DNA from: UBA7692 sp964650845
GTDB lineage: Bacteria; Bacteroidota; Bacteroidia; Chitinophagales; LD1
Length of the DNA stretch: 52,281 nt
Reading direction: 5' to 3'
Assembly (NCBI GenBank): GCA_964650845.1
Contig: CAZYXR010000011.1
Span: forward strand, 1-52,281
Shown: positions 33,997-43,263 of the stretch, in pieces
Layout: every line of letters begins with the position of its first letter
Numbering within the stretch: the stretch's first letter is position 1
The notes under the pieces: model-generated
What the model was told of the DNA's origin: nothing
The model's input: only the letters and a program-made list of their open reading frames with translations
Databases searched by the model: none
Position numbers and translations under genes: made by a program

Positions 33997-34905
33997 ATGA
34001 CAATTAGTGGTTTTACAATAGTTCGCAATGCACACAAATACTACTTCCCTATCAAAGAAGCAATAGAGTCCATCCTGCCAATTGTAGATGAATTTGTGGT
34101 GGCACTGGGCAATTGCGATGAAGACGATAAAACCCGCGCATTAATTGAATCTATTGGCAGCAATAAAGTAAAAATATTTGAACGCAAATGGGATGAAAAA
34201 GCATTTATTGATGGAAAGATTTTTGCAGACGAAACCACATTTGCTTTAAAACAATGCAGTGGCGATTGGTGTTTTTATCTTCAGGCAGACGAGGTGATTC
34301 ACGAAAAAGACTTACCTATAATTTTGCATTCGTGCCAACAATTTTTTGGCGATAAAACAATAGATGGTTTACTATTTAAGTACCATCACTTTTTTGCAGA
34401 TTACGAACACTACATGCCATTTCATGGCTGGTATAAAAATGAAATACGAATAGTGCGCAACGGTGCAAATATTTTTTCACACAAGGATGCTCAATCTTTT
34501 AGAAAAAACAATTTTGAGAAATTGAATGTAAAAGCAATTGATGCTTATGTATATCACTACGGTTGGGTACGCCCACCACATTTAATGCAGGCGAAAAAGA
34601 AAGAGCAAGATGGCATGCACCACGGCAAAGAAAAAACAGCAAAAACATACAGTTTGTTAGAGCACGAATTTGATTTTGGCGCGCTTGGGTGGATACCAAA
34701 ATTCGATGGAACACATCCAAAAGTAATGGAGCAATACATCAATAAATTAGACTGGAAACACAAATTGAACTTTACAAAACAGTTTAATAGCAACCGCCCA
34801 AAACTAAAACACGAGCGATTGAAAAATCGCATTTTGTCTTACATAGAAAACAAGTTTTTAGGCGGCAAGGAAATGTTTGGCTACTCCAATTGGAATGAAG
34901 TGTAG
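33997..34905 (+). CDS. Glycosyltransferase family 2-like protein
   Basis: A 302-residue GT-A fold glycosyltransferase-like protein. The start ISGFTIVRNAHKYYFPIKEAIESILPIVDEFVVALGNCDEDD is the nucleotide-binding strand typical of this GT2 subgroup. The metal-binding acidic motif corresponds to QADE in GDWCFYLQADEVIHEKDL. I prefer the ATG at 33997 to the TTG at 33955, because the conserved strand starts right after it. It stands 14 bases before the first SGNH gene in a run of surface-glycan-type genes. The acceptor is unknown. Confidence 0.85.
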   Translation: MTISGFTIVRNAHKYYFPIKEAIESILPIVDEFVVALGNCDEDDKTRALIESIGSNKVKIFERKWDEKAFIDGKIFADETTFALKQCSGDWCFYLQADEVIHEKDLPIILHSCQQFFGDKTIDGLLFKYHHFFADYEHYMPFHGWYKNEIRIVRNGANIFSHKDAQSFRKNNFEKLNVKAIDAYVYHYGWVRPPHLMQAKKKEQDGMHHGKEKTAKTYSLLEHEFDFGALGWIPKFDGTHPKVMEQYINKLDWKHKLNFTKQFNSNRPKLKHERLKNRILSYIENKFLGGKEMFGYSNWNEV

Positions 34906-34919
34906 TTTAGCACCCAGAA

Positions 34920-36365
34920 ATGTTTAAGCCATACAAAACATTATTGTTCTTATTGACCGTTGGTGCGCTTTGCGCACTATTGGCAGCGGTGTTTCCTGCT
35001 CAAGGCATTCAGCTTGGCGAGTTTCATTTTCGCTTTGCAAAGTTCGAAAAACTTTTCTCGCTTAGCGATTCAACCAAAGTAAAAGCAATTGCAGTAGAAA
35101 AATTACTTACCATTTACAATGCCGAAGATTCGTTACGAGCAAACAAAAATTTTGATAAAACAATACAACAATCCGATGCAACATCTGCGTTACTTGCCAA
35201 CCTCAACATTCAATACAACAAAGGAGAAAAACACCCCTTGCACAGTTTCTTCTCGGGCATTGATGGTTTAAAAACAAAAGGTACTTCGCTGCGCATTTTG
35301 CATTATGGCGATTCGCAAATCGAAGGCGACAGAATTACATCCATACTACGCAATACATTGCAAACAAAGTTTGGCGGTAGTGGCCCCGGCATGTTGCCCG
35401 CCATTGAAGTAGTACCTTCTATTGCTATACAACAATCGGCTTCTGAAAACTGGAAACGATACGCACTTTTTGGTGGCGCAACAAACAATTTGCAACACAG
35501 TAATTTCGGTGCACTGGCAATAATTTCACGATTTGAAATCAATGAAGAAAACAAAACAGCTTGGTTGAAATTCATACCATCCAAAGCCGGATTTGCAAGT
35601 ATTAGAAAATACAACAAGGCTGTGCTACATATCGGCAACTTAGAGGCCGAATGCATTATTGATTTTGCTGTAAAAGGCGATATTGTTTCGAGCGAAACAA
35701 TAGAAGCAGGCACAGCATACAAAAGAATTACAAAGCATTTTGCGACCACGCCCGATGAATTGACAATTCAATTCACCGGCAACATATCGCCCGATGTTTA
35801 CGGCATTTCGCTCGAAAACAGCGATGGTGTAACTGTAGATAACATTGCCATGCGCGGTGGCTCGGGAACGGTGTTTCGCAAAATGGAAAAAGCACATTTA
35901 AATGCAGCTTTTGATAACCAAAATATAGGCTTGATAATTTTGCAATATGGCGGCAATACCGTTCCATATATTACCGATTCGGCTCATGCCGAACAGTATG
36001 GAAAATTCTTTGCCTCGCAGATAAGATATTTAAAATCTGTACAGCCACTTGCATCATTTTTGGTAATTGGCCCTGCCGACATGAGCACTGGCATTGATGG
36101 CGAAATGCAAACATTTCCAAACTTAGAATGCGTGCGCGATGCATTAAAAAAAGCTGCATTGAATAATGGTTGCGCTTTTTGGGATTTGTATGAAGTAATG
36201 GGCGGCAAAAACTCTATGTTGAATTGGGTGGCTGCCGAGCCTCCGCTTGCCGCAGTAGATTATGTTCATTTTTCTCCTGCCGGAGCAAAAACCGTTGGCG
36301 AACTTTTTACTAAACATCTTCTTACAGAATTTAATGATTGGAAAAAAAACACGGCTACTCCTTAG
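34920..36365 (+). CDS. SGNH/GDSL hydrolase-like membrane-anchored protein (first copy)
   Basis: A 481-residue protein with one N-terminal membrane segment or uncleaved signal (residues about 6-26) and a periplasmic SGNH fold. Block I is LRILHYGDSQIEGDRIT (nucleophile Ser in GDS), block III is around ILQYGGNTVPY, and block V is VDYVHFSPAGAK with the Asp-x-x-His pair. A jelly-roll-like insert separates blocks I and III. Such proteins pair with MBOAT acyltransferases to move or remove acetyl groups on glycans. It overlaps the next SGNH gene by 32 bases, so the two are translationally coupled. Confidence 0.87.
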   Translation: MFKPYKTLLFLLTVGALCALLAAVFPAQGIQLGEFHFRFAKFEKLFSLSDSTKVKAIAVEKLLTIYNAEDSLRANKNFDKTIQQSDATSALLANLNIQYNKGEKHPLHSFFSGIDGLKTKGTSLRILHYGDSQIEGDRITSILRNTLQTKFGGSGPGMLPAIEVVPSIAIQQSASENWKRYALFGGATNNLQHSNFGALAIISRFEINEENKTAWLKFIPSKAGFASIRKYNKAVLHIGNLEAECIIDFAVKGDIVSSETIEAGTAYKRITKHFATTPDELTIQFTGNISPDVYGISLENSDGVTVDNIAMRGGSGTVFRKMEKAHLNAAFDNQNIGLIILQYGGNTVPYITDSAHAEQYGKFFASQIRYLKSVQPLASFLVIGPADMSTGIDGEMQTFPNLECVRDALKKAALNNGCAFWDLYEVMGGKNSMLNWVAAEPPLAAVDYVHFSPAGAKTVGELFTKHLLTEFNDWKKNTATP

Positions 36366-37680
36366 CTCATTCTTATTGATGGCAGTTTTGCCTATCCATT
36401 CTTCGGCACAGCAACATTACAAAAGCGGTGTATCGGAAAATGAGGTATTGCTGCGCAGCAATACCTCATGGAATGCAGAAAAAATAGCAACCGATTATCC
36501 TTTCATAAAACTTGCAGAAAACAAACTGACTTATGCAGGAGATAGCACCGCGTTGTTTCCATTTTACAAAAAACTTTACTCGTTGATAGCAACAAAAAAA
36601 AGAAAAATAAATGTGTTGCACATTGGCGGCTCGCACGTTCAGGCAGGAATGTTTACCGGCAAAATGCGAGAGAATTTACAAAGCATGAGCGATAGCATTC
36701 ACGGGCAATACGGATTCTTTTTTCCATATAAAATGGCGCACACCAATAGCCCTGCCGAAATTAAAACAACCTACACCGGCACTTGGAAGAGCTGCCGCGC
36801 GGCACGCAATGGCGATAGTTGCCAATGGGGTTTGGCAGCAATGCAAACTGCCACAACCGATAGCATTGCCGAAGCTATCATCAAGGTAAATCGCAAAGAC
36901 TCTTCACGTTATCTTTTCACATCTGCCATTGTGTATCACAACACCAGTTTATCGGGTTATACAATAGAACCCCAGAACCCTGAGATTGATTCATTTACAA
37001 CAGATAGCACAAATGGCTTTACACAATTATTCTTTTCAAAAGCCATAGATAGCTTGATGTTGAAGTTCATAAAAGACACCAACAACCGGGCAGCAAAATT
37101 TGAGTTGCAAGGCATTCAATTGCTGAATAACATTGAAGGCCTTACATATACTGCAATAGGTGCAAATGGCGCATCGCTTCCTACCTATCTTCGCTGCCAA
37201 TTATTTGAAAAAAATTTGGCTACTGCCATTCCCGACCTTGTAATTTTTGGAATTGGAATCAACGATGCCAATGTGCCTATGGCTGAGTTTAAAGCCGAAG
37301 AATACAAACAAAACTACTTGACCTTAATGCGAAAAATTAGAAGCGTAAACAGCAATGTGCAATTCATTTTCATAACCAATAACGACAGCTACTTCAAAAG
37401 AAAACACCCCAACAAAAACGCCCTAAAAGTACGCGAAGCGATGATTGAAATCGGCAAACAAGAGCATGTTGTCGTGTGGGATTTTTTCTCCATCATGGGC
37501 GGCTTAAACTCTATAAGAAAATGGGAAACCAATAAACTTGCTAGACCCGACAAAATTCATTTTACCCGCGAGGGTTATCAGCTAAAAGCCGATTTACTTT
37601 TCGATGCCTTAACAAACGACTTTAAAAAATTCATTGCTTCACAAAAACAACAAAGTATAGATAGTGAAAGAATGGATTGA
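36334..37680 (+). CDS. SGNH hydrolase-like secreted protein (second copy)
   Basis: A 448-residue protein with a signal peptide (IGKKTRLLLSSFLLMAVLPIHSSAQ) starting at the ATG 36334; the frame extends upstream to 36262, but that part reads inside the previous gene and lacks a signal. Block I is NVLHIGGSHVQAGMF, with Ser retained and Gly in place of the usual Asp. Block III is FGIGINDANVP, and block V is PDKIHFTREGY with Asp-x-x-x-His spacing. It resembles the preceding gene in order of blocks, so the pair probably arose by duplication. It overlaps the MBOAT gene by 17 bases. Confidence 0.87.
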   Translation: MIGKKTRLLLSSFLLMAVLPIHSSAQQHYKSGVSENEVLLRSNTSWNAEKIATDYPFIKLAENKLTYAGDSTALFPFYKKLYSLIATKKRKINVLHIGGSHVQAGMFTGKMRENLQSMSDSIHGQYGFFFPYKMAHTNSPAEIKTTYTGTWKSCRAARNGDSCQWGLAAMQTATTDSIAEAIIKVNRKDSSRYLFTSAIVYHNTSLSGYTIEPQNPEIDSFTTDSTNGFTQLFFSKAIDSLMLKFIKDTNNRAAKFELQGIQLLNNIEGLTYTAIGANGASLPTYLRCQLFEKNLATAIPDLVIFGIGINDANVPMAEFKAEEYKQNYLTLMRKIRSVNSNVQFIFITNNDSYFKRKHPNKNALKVREAMIEIGKQEHVVVWDFFSIMGGLNSIRKWETNKLARPDKIHFTREGYQLKADLLFDALTNDFKKFIASQKQQSIDSERMD

Positions 37681-39370
37681 ATACATATTTTGCTACAACC
37701 CCGAATCGCCAATCATTTTTACTGGCTTATTCTTTTGGGTATTTTTTGCGGTAGTGCTTGCTGTGTTTTCTGTAATACATAAAAGGCTCGCATGGCGAAA
37801 CGCCTTCCTGTTTTTAGTAAGTACATTTTTCTATTATAAAACAAGCGGCTTGTTTTTTCTGCTGTTGATTTTCAGTATCACCAGCGATTATTTGCTCGGT
37901 TTTAAAATTGCAAAAGCGGCAACACCTCTTAAACGTAAACTGTGGCTCACACTTAGTATTGTATTGAATTTATCGCTATTGATTTACTTCAAATACGCCT
38001 ACTTTTTTACCGATTCTTTCAATAGTCTTTTTGGTGCAAACTACTATCCTATCAATCATTTTGCAGCACTCAGCAACAGTTTGTTTGATACCACATTCAA
38101 GGCAGATAAAATCATTTTACCCATTGGCATTTCATTCTACACTTTTCAAACCATGAGCTATGCCATTGATATTTTCCGCAAAAAAATTGAACCAGTAAAA
38201 AGCTTTCTCGATTTTGGTTTTTATGTATCCTTCTTTCCGCAATTGGTTGCCGGTCCCATTGTGCGCGCGGCAGATTTTATTCCACAACTGTACAAAGAAT
38301 ACCAACTTACCAAACATCAATTTGGCATTGCACTGTTTTGGATTTTAAATGGTTTGGTAAAGAAGATTTTTCTGGCAGATTACATTGCCATCAACTTTGT
38401 AGATAGAGTTTTTTCTAATCCTGTTTCATATACCGGTTTTGAAAATTTATTGGCTTTATACGCCTACTCGCTTCAGGTGTATGCCGACTTTTCGGGCTAT
38501 ACAGATATTGCCATCGGTGTAGCAATGTTGATGGGCTTTCATTTGAACAAAAATTTCGATTCGCCTTACAAAGCCGATAGCGTTGCCGACTTTTGGAGGC
38601 GTTGGCACATCTCACTTTCAAGCTGGTTGAAAGACTACTTGTACATATCTATTGGTGGAAACAAAAAAGGCACATGGTTCACTTACATTGCTTTGATATT
38701 GATAGCCGGATTCACAGTGCTACTAACCGATAGTGTGCTGGTGCGCTATGCCACTGTGAATATACTTGGCGTGATGCTTGCTTGTTCTATCTTATTCCCC
38801 ACATTTCAAAAAGCACTAAGCACCAACCTAAATATGATGCTAACCATGTTGGTGGGTGGCTTGTGGCATGGCGCAAGCTGGAACTTTGTTATCTGGGGTG
38901 GCTTGAATGGTGCCGGATTATTGTTTTACAAATTATGGAAACGGATAGTAAAAAAAACCGGAGAAGATTTGTGGTGGCGCAAATTGATAGCCATTTTTAT
39001 CACCTTCCACTTCATCTCTTTCACCAGAATATGGTTTCGCACAGGCTCCAAAAACACATGGGATGAACTGAATGAAAAGCACAACATTCTTACAGAGTTT
39101 TTTGCGGCAAACGATATGCTGCATCAGCTTTTATATAAATTAGATTTTAGCGTAGCATGGAATGTGGTGCTGGGCTACAAAACTGTTTGTCTGTTTTTGC
39201 TGGGCGGTTTTATCATTCACTGGCTGCCCGAATCGTGGAAAGAAAACTATCGCAACCTATTTGCATCATCGGGTTTGGCTATACAGCTTTTGGCTACTCT
39301 TGTTGTCATTTTTGGTGTATATCAGGTGCTTTCAATGGGCATGAATCCGTTTATCTACTTTCAGTTTTAA
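37664..39370 (+). CDS. MBOAT family O-acyltransferase (AlgI/DltB-like)
   Basis: A 568-residue polytopic membrane acyltransferase. Family blocks are ILPIGISFYTFQTMSYAIDIFRKK, FFPQLVAGPIVRAADFIPQL, YADFSGYTDIAIGVAMLMGF, FWRRWHISLSSWLKDYLYI and the active-site MLVGGLWHGASWNFVIWG with the catalytic His. It would pass an acyl group, probably acetyl, from the cytoplasm through the membrane to an extracytoplasmic glycan with the SGNH partners. The start is GTG at 37664, as no in-frame ATG is nearby. Overlap with the upstream SGNH gene indicates co-translation. Confidence 0.95.
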   Translation: MKEWIEYIFCYNPESPIIFTGLFFWVFFAVVLAVFSVIHKRLAWRNAFLFLVSTFFYYKTSGLFFLLLIFSITSDYLLGFKIAKAATPLKRKLWLTLSIVLNLSLLIYFKYAYFFTDSFNSLFGANYYPINHFAALSNSLFDTTFKADKIILPIGISFYTFQTMSYAIDIFRKKIEPVKSFLDFGFYVSFFPQLVAGPIVRAADFIPQLYKEYQLTKHQFGIALFWILNGLVKKIFLADYIAINFVDRVFSNPVSYTGFENLLALYAYSLQVYADFSGYTDIAIGVAMLMGFHLNKNFDSPYKADSVADFWRRWHISLSSWLKDYLYISIGGNKKGTWFTYIALILIAGFTVLLTDSVLVRYATVNILGVMLACSILFPTFQKALSTNLNMMLTMLVGGLWHGASWNFVIWGGLNGAGLLFYKLWKRIVKKTGEDLWWRKLIAIFITFHFISFTRIWFRTGSKNTWDELNEKHNILTEFFAANDMLHQLLYKLDFSVAWNVVLGYKTVCLFLLGGFIIHWLPESWKENYRNLFASSGLAIQLLATLVVIFGVYQVLSMGMNPFIYFQF

Positions 39371-39574
39371 GGAGCATTTTTTTTAAAAGCTGCACAGCTA
39401 CCAATGCTGCCATGTTTCTTAAAATTTGTTGCCGTTTATTTTACTGCATAAAAATTACCACCTTCGGCACGCTAAAAAACGAAATGAAATACTTGCAGGC
39501 ACTAACATTCAAACCAAACAGGATGCCGCATAGTGCAAATTTCGTTCTACCATTTTAAAAAAACTACAATTAGC

Positions 39575-42463
39575 ATGAAACACTTTTTAATAGCTGCACT
39601 AGCAGTATCGTTGTTATTTCAAACATCTTGCAAAAGCGACAAAAGCAATACCACAGAATATTTTCCGGTAAAGGAATACACACTAAAAAACGGGTTGAAA
39701 GTTTTCATCTCTGTAAACAAAGAAACTCCGCGTGTACAAACCATGATTGCCGTAAAAGCGGGTTCAAAATTTGACCCGTCAGAAACCACTGGCTTAGCGC
39801 ATTACCTCGAACACATGGTGTTTAAAGGCACGCATGATTTTGGCTCTATGAACTGGGCGCAAGAAAGCGTTTTGCTCGATTCTGTTTCGGCTCTTTTCGA
39901 AGCGCACAAGGCAGAAAAAGACGAAACATTAAAACGCGCAATTTACAAGCGTATAGACAGTTTCAGCTACGAAGCATCGAAGTTGGCAATTCCAAACGAG
40001 TATGATAAAATGACTACTTCGTTGGGGGCACAAGGCACCAACGCTTTTACTTCTACCGATATGACGGTGTATATCAATGATATTCCATCGAACGCCTTAA
40101 ACAAATGGCTGAAATTAGAAAGCAACCGCTTTAAAACTTTAGTACTGCGTTTGTTTCATACAGAATTAGAAGCCGTGTATGAAGAGTTCAATATAAGCCA
40201 AGACCGCGATGGCCGCTGGAGCTATCAGGAAGTTGCAAAAGCACTTATGCCCAATCACCCTTATGGCACTCAAACAACCATTGGCGAAGGCGAACATTTA
40301 AAAAACCCTTCTATGGTAAACATTCACAATTACTTCAACACTTATTATCGCCCAAATAATGTGGCAATAATTTTAGCGGGCGATGTGGACCCCGATAAAG
40401 CTGTTGCAGAAATTGAAAAACAGTTTGGCGATTGGCAGGCAAAAGATATTCCACAGTTTACAAAAGAAACTCCTGTAGAACTTAAAGCACCAATAGTGAA
40501 AGAAATGTTGGGGCCGCAAGCGCAACACGTGTATGTAGGTTTTCGCTTCGATGGTGCCGGCACAAAAGAAGCAATGATGGCTTCGCTTGTAGATGGAATA
40601 TTAGCAAACGGACAAGCAGGCCTTATTGATTTGGATTTGGTGCAAAAACAAAAAGTGCTGAAGGCCTACTCTTTTATTGACGACAACACCGATTACACAT
40701 TAAATTATTTGTATGCCGAGCCACGCCAAGGGCAAACATTGGAAGAAGCAAAAGATTTGCTTTTGGGCGAAGTAGAGAAAGTAAAAAAGGGCGAGTTTGA
40801 AGACTGGATTTTATCGGCAATTGTATTGAACAAAAAATTGGAATGGATGAAAGTTGCCGAAAGCAATGATGGAAGAGCTTCGGCAATTATGAGCGCTTTT
40901 GTACACAACATTCCATGGGCAGAAAAAGTGAAAGAAATTGACGAATTGAGTAAAGTAACAAAAGCCGACTTAGTGGCTTTTGCAAACAAATATTATGGCA
41001 ACAATTATGCCGTTTGTTACAAGCGTATTGGCGAACCCAATCGCCACAAAGTAGAGAAACCACAAATAACACCTGTGGCAATGAATAAAGACACTCAAAG
41101 CGCATTCAAAGCTGCTTTTGAAAAAGAAGAGTTGCCATCTGTTCAACCCAAGTTTATTGATTTTGATAAAGACATTAAACACCTGAAGCTTGCCGAAGGC
41201 GTAGAGTTTGATTACATCCACAACAACCTAAACAAAACATTCTCTGTAAACTACATTTTCGATATGGGCTCCGATAATATCAGAAAGTTAGGCTTGGCAG
41301 TAGATTATCTAAAATTTTTAGGCACCGATAAATACACTGCCGAAGATTTGAAAAAAGAGTTCTACAAACTTGGCTTGAGCTTTGGGGTAAATTCCGGACG
41401 CGACAGAGTGTATGTTTCGCTTAGCGGCATAGAAGAAAATTTAGATAAAGGAGTAGAACTATTTGAACATATTTTGGCTAATGTTCAACCCGACACGGTG
41501 GCATACAAAGATTTCGTTTCAAACATTCTGCAATCGCGGGCAAATGCCAAGCTTAACAAAGGTCAAATATTGCACAATGCCATGGCAAATTATGCAAAGT
41601 ATGGCGCAAAAAATCCTTTCAACAACATTATCACCGAAGCTGAATTGAATGCCACAAATCCTGCCGAGTTGGTAGCGTTAATAAAAGAACTTTCGGGTTA
41701 CAAACACCGTATTTTTTACTTCGGTCAATTGGCCGAAAACAATGCAAAATCCACCCTCGAAAAACATCATAAAATCGCTGCCGGTTTAAAAGATTATCCC
41801 GAGGCAATAAAATATCCTGAATTGTCAATTGAAGCAAACACCGTGTATTTCTGCGACTTCAACATGCGCCAAGCCGAGGTGCGCATGTTGGCAAAAGATG
41901 TACAGTTCGACAAATCGCTTTACACACCATATTATCTTTACAATGAGTATTATGGTAGTGGACTTTCAAGCATTATGTTTCAAGAAATTCGCGAAAAAAT
42001 GGGCTTGGCTTATGCCGTATCCAGTTGGTTCGATGTGCCACAATATGCCGACCGTTCTCATTATGTTTCGGCTTATGTAGGTACACAAAGCGATAAATTG
42101 AAAACATCGCTTGTAGAAATAAATAAGTTGCTAAATGAAATGCCAAAGGTTGCGCAGCAATTTGATGGCGCTCGCCAAAATGTATTGAAAAGCATCGAAA
42201 CCGATTGGATTACAGGCGAAAATGTTTATTGGCAATACGACCGTGCAAAAAAATTAGGTTTGACAGAAGATATTCGCAAACAAGTATATACCCAAACCAA
42301 AAACGAATCGTTAGAAACGGTTGAAACCTTCTTTAACCAGCACGTTAAAGGCAAAAAATTCACTTATTGTGTTTTGGGTAATAAAAAAGATTTGAACCTA
42401 AAAGAACTGGAAACATTCGGCACCGTAAAAGAGCTGAAGTTGGAAGAAGTGTTTGGGTATTAA
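39575..42463 (+). CDS. M16 family zinc metallopeptidase lipoprotein
   Basis: A 962-residue pitrilysin/insulinase-type protease with two M16 halves. A lipoprotein signal (ALAVSLLFQTSC) indicates periplasmic or outer-membrane anchoring. The zinc motif HYLEH at residues 76-80 is in the order H-x-x-E-H, with the distal Glu in LEAVYEEFNISQD. The second half lacks a zinc motif, as is usual, and has the conserved late region LSSIMFQEIREKMGLAYAVSS. I begin at ATG 39575, where the lipobox signal starts; the frame extends upstream to 39533 with non-signal residues. Substrates are probably small peptides. The 204 bases before it hold no other gene that I can see. Confidence 0.94.
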   Translation: MKHFLIAALAVSLLFQTSCKSDKSNTTEYFPVKEYTLKNGLKVFISVNKETPRVQTMIAVKAGSKFDPSETTGLAHYLEHMVFKGTHDFGSMNWAQESVLLDSVSALFEAHKAEKDETLKRAIYKRIDSFSYEASKLAIPNEYDKMTTSLGAQGTNAFTSTDMTVYINDIPSNALNKWLKLESNRFKTLVLRLFHTELEAVYEEFNISQDRDGRWSYQEVAKALMPNHPYGTQTTIGEGEHLKNPSMVNIHNYFNTYYRPNNVAIILAGDVDPDKAVAEIEKQFGDWQAKDIPQFTKETPVELKAPIVKEMLGPQAQHVYVGFRFDGAGTKEAMMASLVDGILANGQAGLIDLDLVQKQKVLKAYSFIDDNTDYTLNYLYAEPRQGQTLEEAKDLLLGEVEKVKKGEFEDWILSAIVLNKKLEWMKVAESNDGRASAIMSAFVHNIPWAEKVKEIDELSKVTKADLVAFANKYYGNNYAVCYKRIGEPNRHKVEKPQITPVAMNKDTQSAFKAAFEKEELPSVQPKFIDFDKDIKHLKLAEGVEFDYIHNNLNKTFSVNYIFDMGSDNIRKLGLAVDYLKFLGTDKYTAEDLKKEFYKLGLSFGVNSGRDRVYVSLSGIEENLDKGVELFEHILANVQPDTVAYKDFVSNILQSRANAKLNKGQILHNAMANYAKYGAKNPFNNIITEAELNATNPAELVALIKELSGYKHRIFYFGQLAENNAKSTLEKHHKIAAGLKDYPEAIKYPELSIEANTVYFCDFNMRQAEVRMLAKDVQFDKSLYTPYYLYNEYYGSGLSSIMFQEIREKMGLAYAVSSWFDVPQYADRSHYVSAYVGTQSDKLKTSLVEINKLLNEMPKVAQQFDGARQNVLKSIETDWITGENVYWQYDRAKKLGLTEDIRKQVYTQTKNESLETVETFFNQHVKGKKFTYCVLGNKKDLNLKELETFGTVKELKLEEVFGY

Positions 42464-42544
42464 CGAAATAAATATTTTTGCAAGGTGTGTTGGTTTGTCA
42501 ATAAAACCAATGCACCTTTTTTAGTTTCAAAAAAAACAATAACC

Positions 42545-43066
42545 ATGCAGCCGTTGATAGGAATAATAATGGGAAGCCAAAGCGATTTAAAAGTGATGCA
42601 GGACGCAGCAGACTTGTTGCGAGAATTGAAAGTGCCTTTTGAGCTGACTGTTGTAAGTGCGCATCGCACACCCGAGCGCTTAATGCAATACGCTGCCACC
42701 GCAGCAGAACGCGGCTTAAAAGTAGTGATAGCCGGTGCAGGCGGTGCAGCACACTTACCCGGCATGGTTGCGGCAGTAACTGCATTGCCGGTAATTGGCG
42801 TTCCGGTAAAATCTTCTAATTCTATTGACGGGTGGGACTCGGTTTTGTCTATCCTGCAAATGCCTGCCGGTGTTCCGGTGGCAACGGTAGCTTTAGATGG
42901 CGCAAAAAATGCAGCAATTCTTGCGGCACAAATTGTTGCAACCTCCGATGCAGATTTGTTCTCGAGAATAGTAACCTTCAAAAACACTTTATCGGAAAAA
43001 GTGCTCGACTCGGTACGTGAACTTCGCATTGCCGGGTTTGAAAACTCTTTCGATAAAGAAGACTAA
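42545..43066 (+). CDS. purE: N5-carboxyaminoimidazole ribonucleotide mutase
   Basis: A 173-residue PurE class I enzyme of de novo purine synthesis. The substrate-binding GSQSDLKVMQDAADLL, VVSAHRTPERLMQYA (with the catalytic His) and AGAGGAAHLPGMVAA blocks are complete. The start is ATG 42545, where the conserved sequence begins; a longer frame to 42485 is not supported. purK, its usual partner, is not in the window. It is followed by a bidirectional terminator. Confidence 0.96.
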   Translation: MQPLIGIIMGSQSDLKVMQDAADLLRELKVPFELTVVSAHRTPERLMQYAATAAERGLKVVIAGAGGAAHLPGMVAAVTALPVIGVPVKSSNSIDGWDSVLSILQMPAGVPVATVALDGAKNAAILAAQIVATSDADLFSRIVTFKNTLSEKVLDSVRELRIAGFENSFDKED

Positions 43067-43212
43067 CGGCAGCCGTTTTTGCTATTCAGCCTGCGTTTTC
43101 AAAACTCATTGTTTTGATTGAATTTCAGATCACTTTTGTTGAGTTCGCGTACTTGTATTTTGAATCGGTTGGCAACTGCAAATCCAAATGAAATTAACAA
43201 AGAATCTATACT

Positions 43213-43244
43213 AAAAAGGCTGCATCTTTCGAAGCAGCCTTTTT
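43213..43244. terminator. Bidirectional intrinsic terminator between purE and secDF
   Basis: AAAAAGGCTGC and GCAGCCTTTTT are perfect 11-base arms around a 10-base loop, giving a T5 tract in both directions. It serves purE on the plus strand and secDF on the minus strand. Confidence 0.88.
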
Positions 43245-43263
43245 AATATTTACACTTTACAAG

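Noticed and set aside
39157..39558. 133-residue ORF between MBOAT and the M16 protease
   Set aside because: It starts inside the MBOAT gene in another frame and has no domain. The downstream part, up to 39574, carries no convincing gene.
42460..43029. 189-residue ORF antisense to purE
   Set aside because: It mirrors purE codon positions; purE is unambiguous. No domain or start signal supports it.
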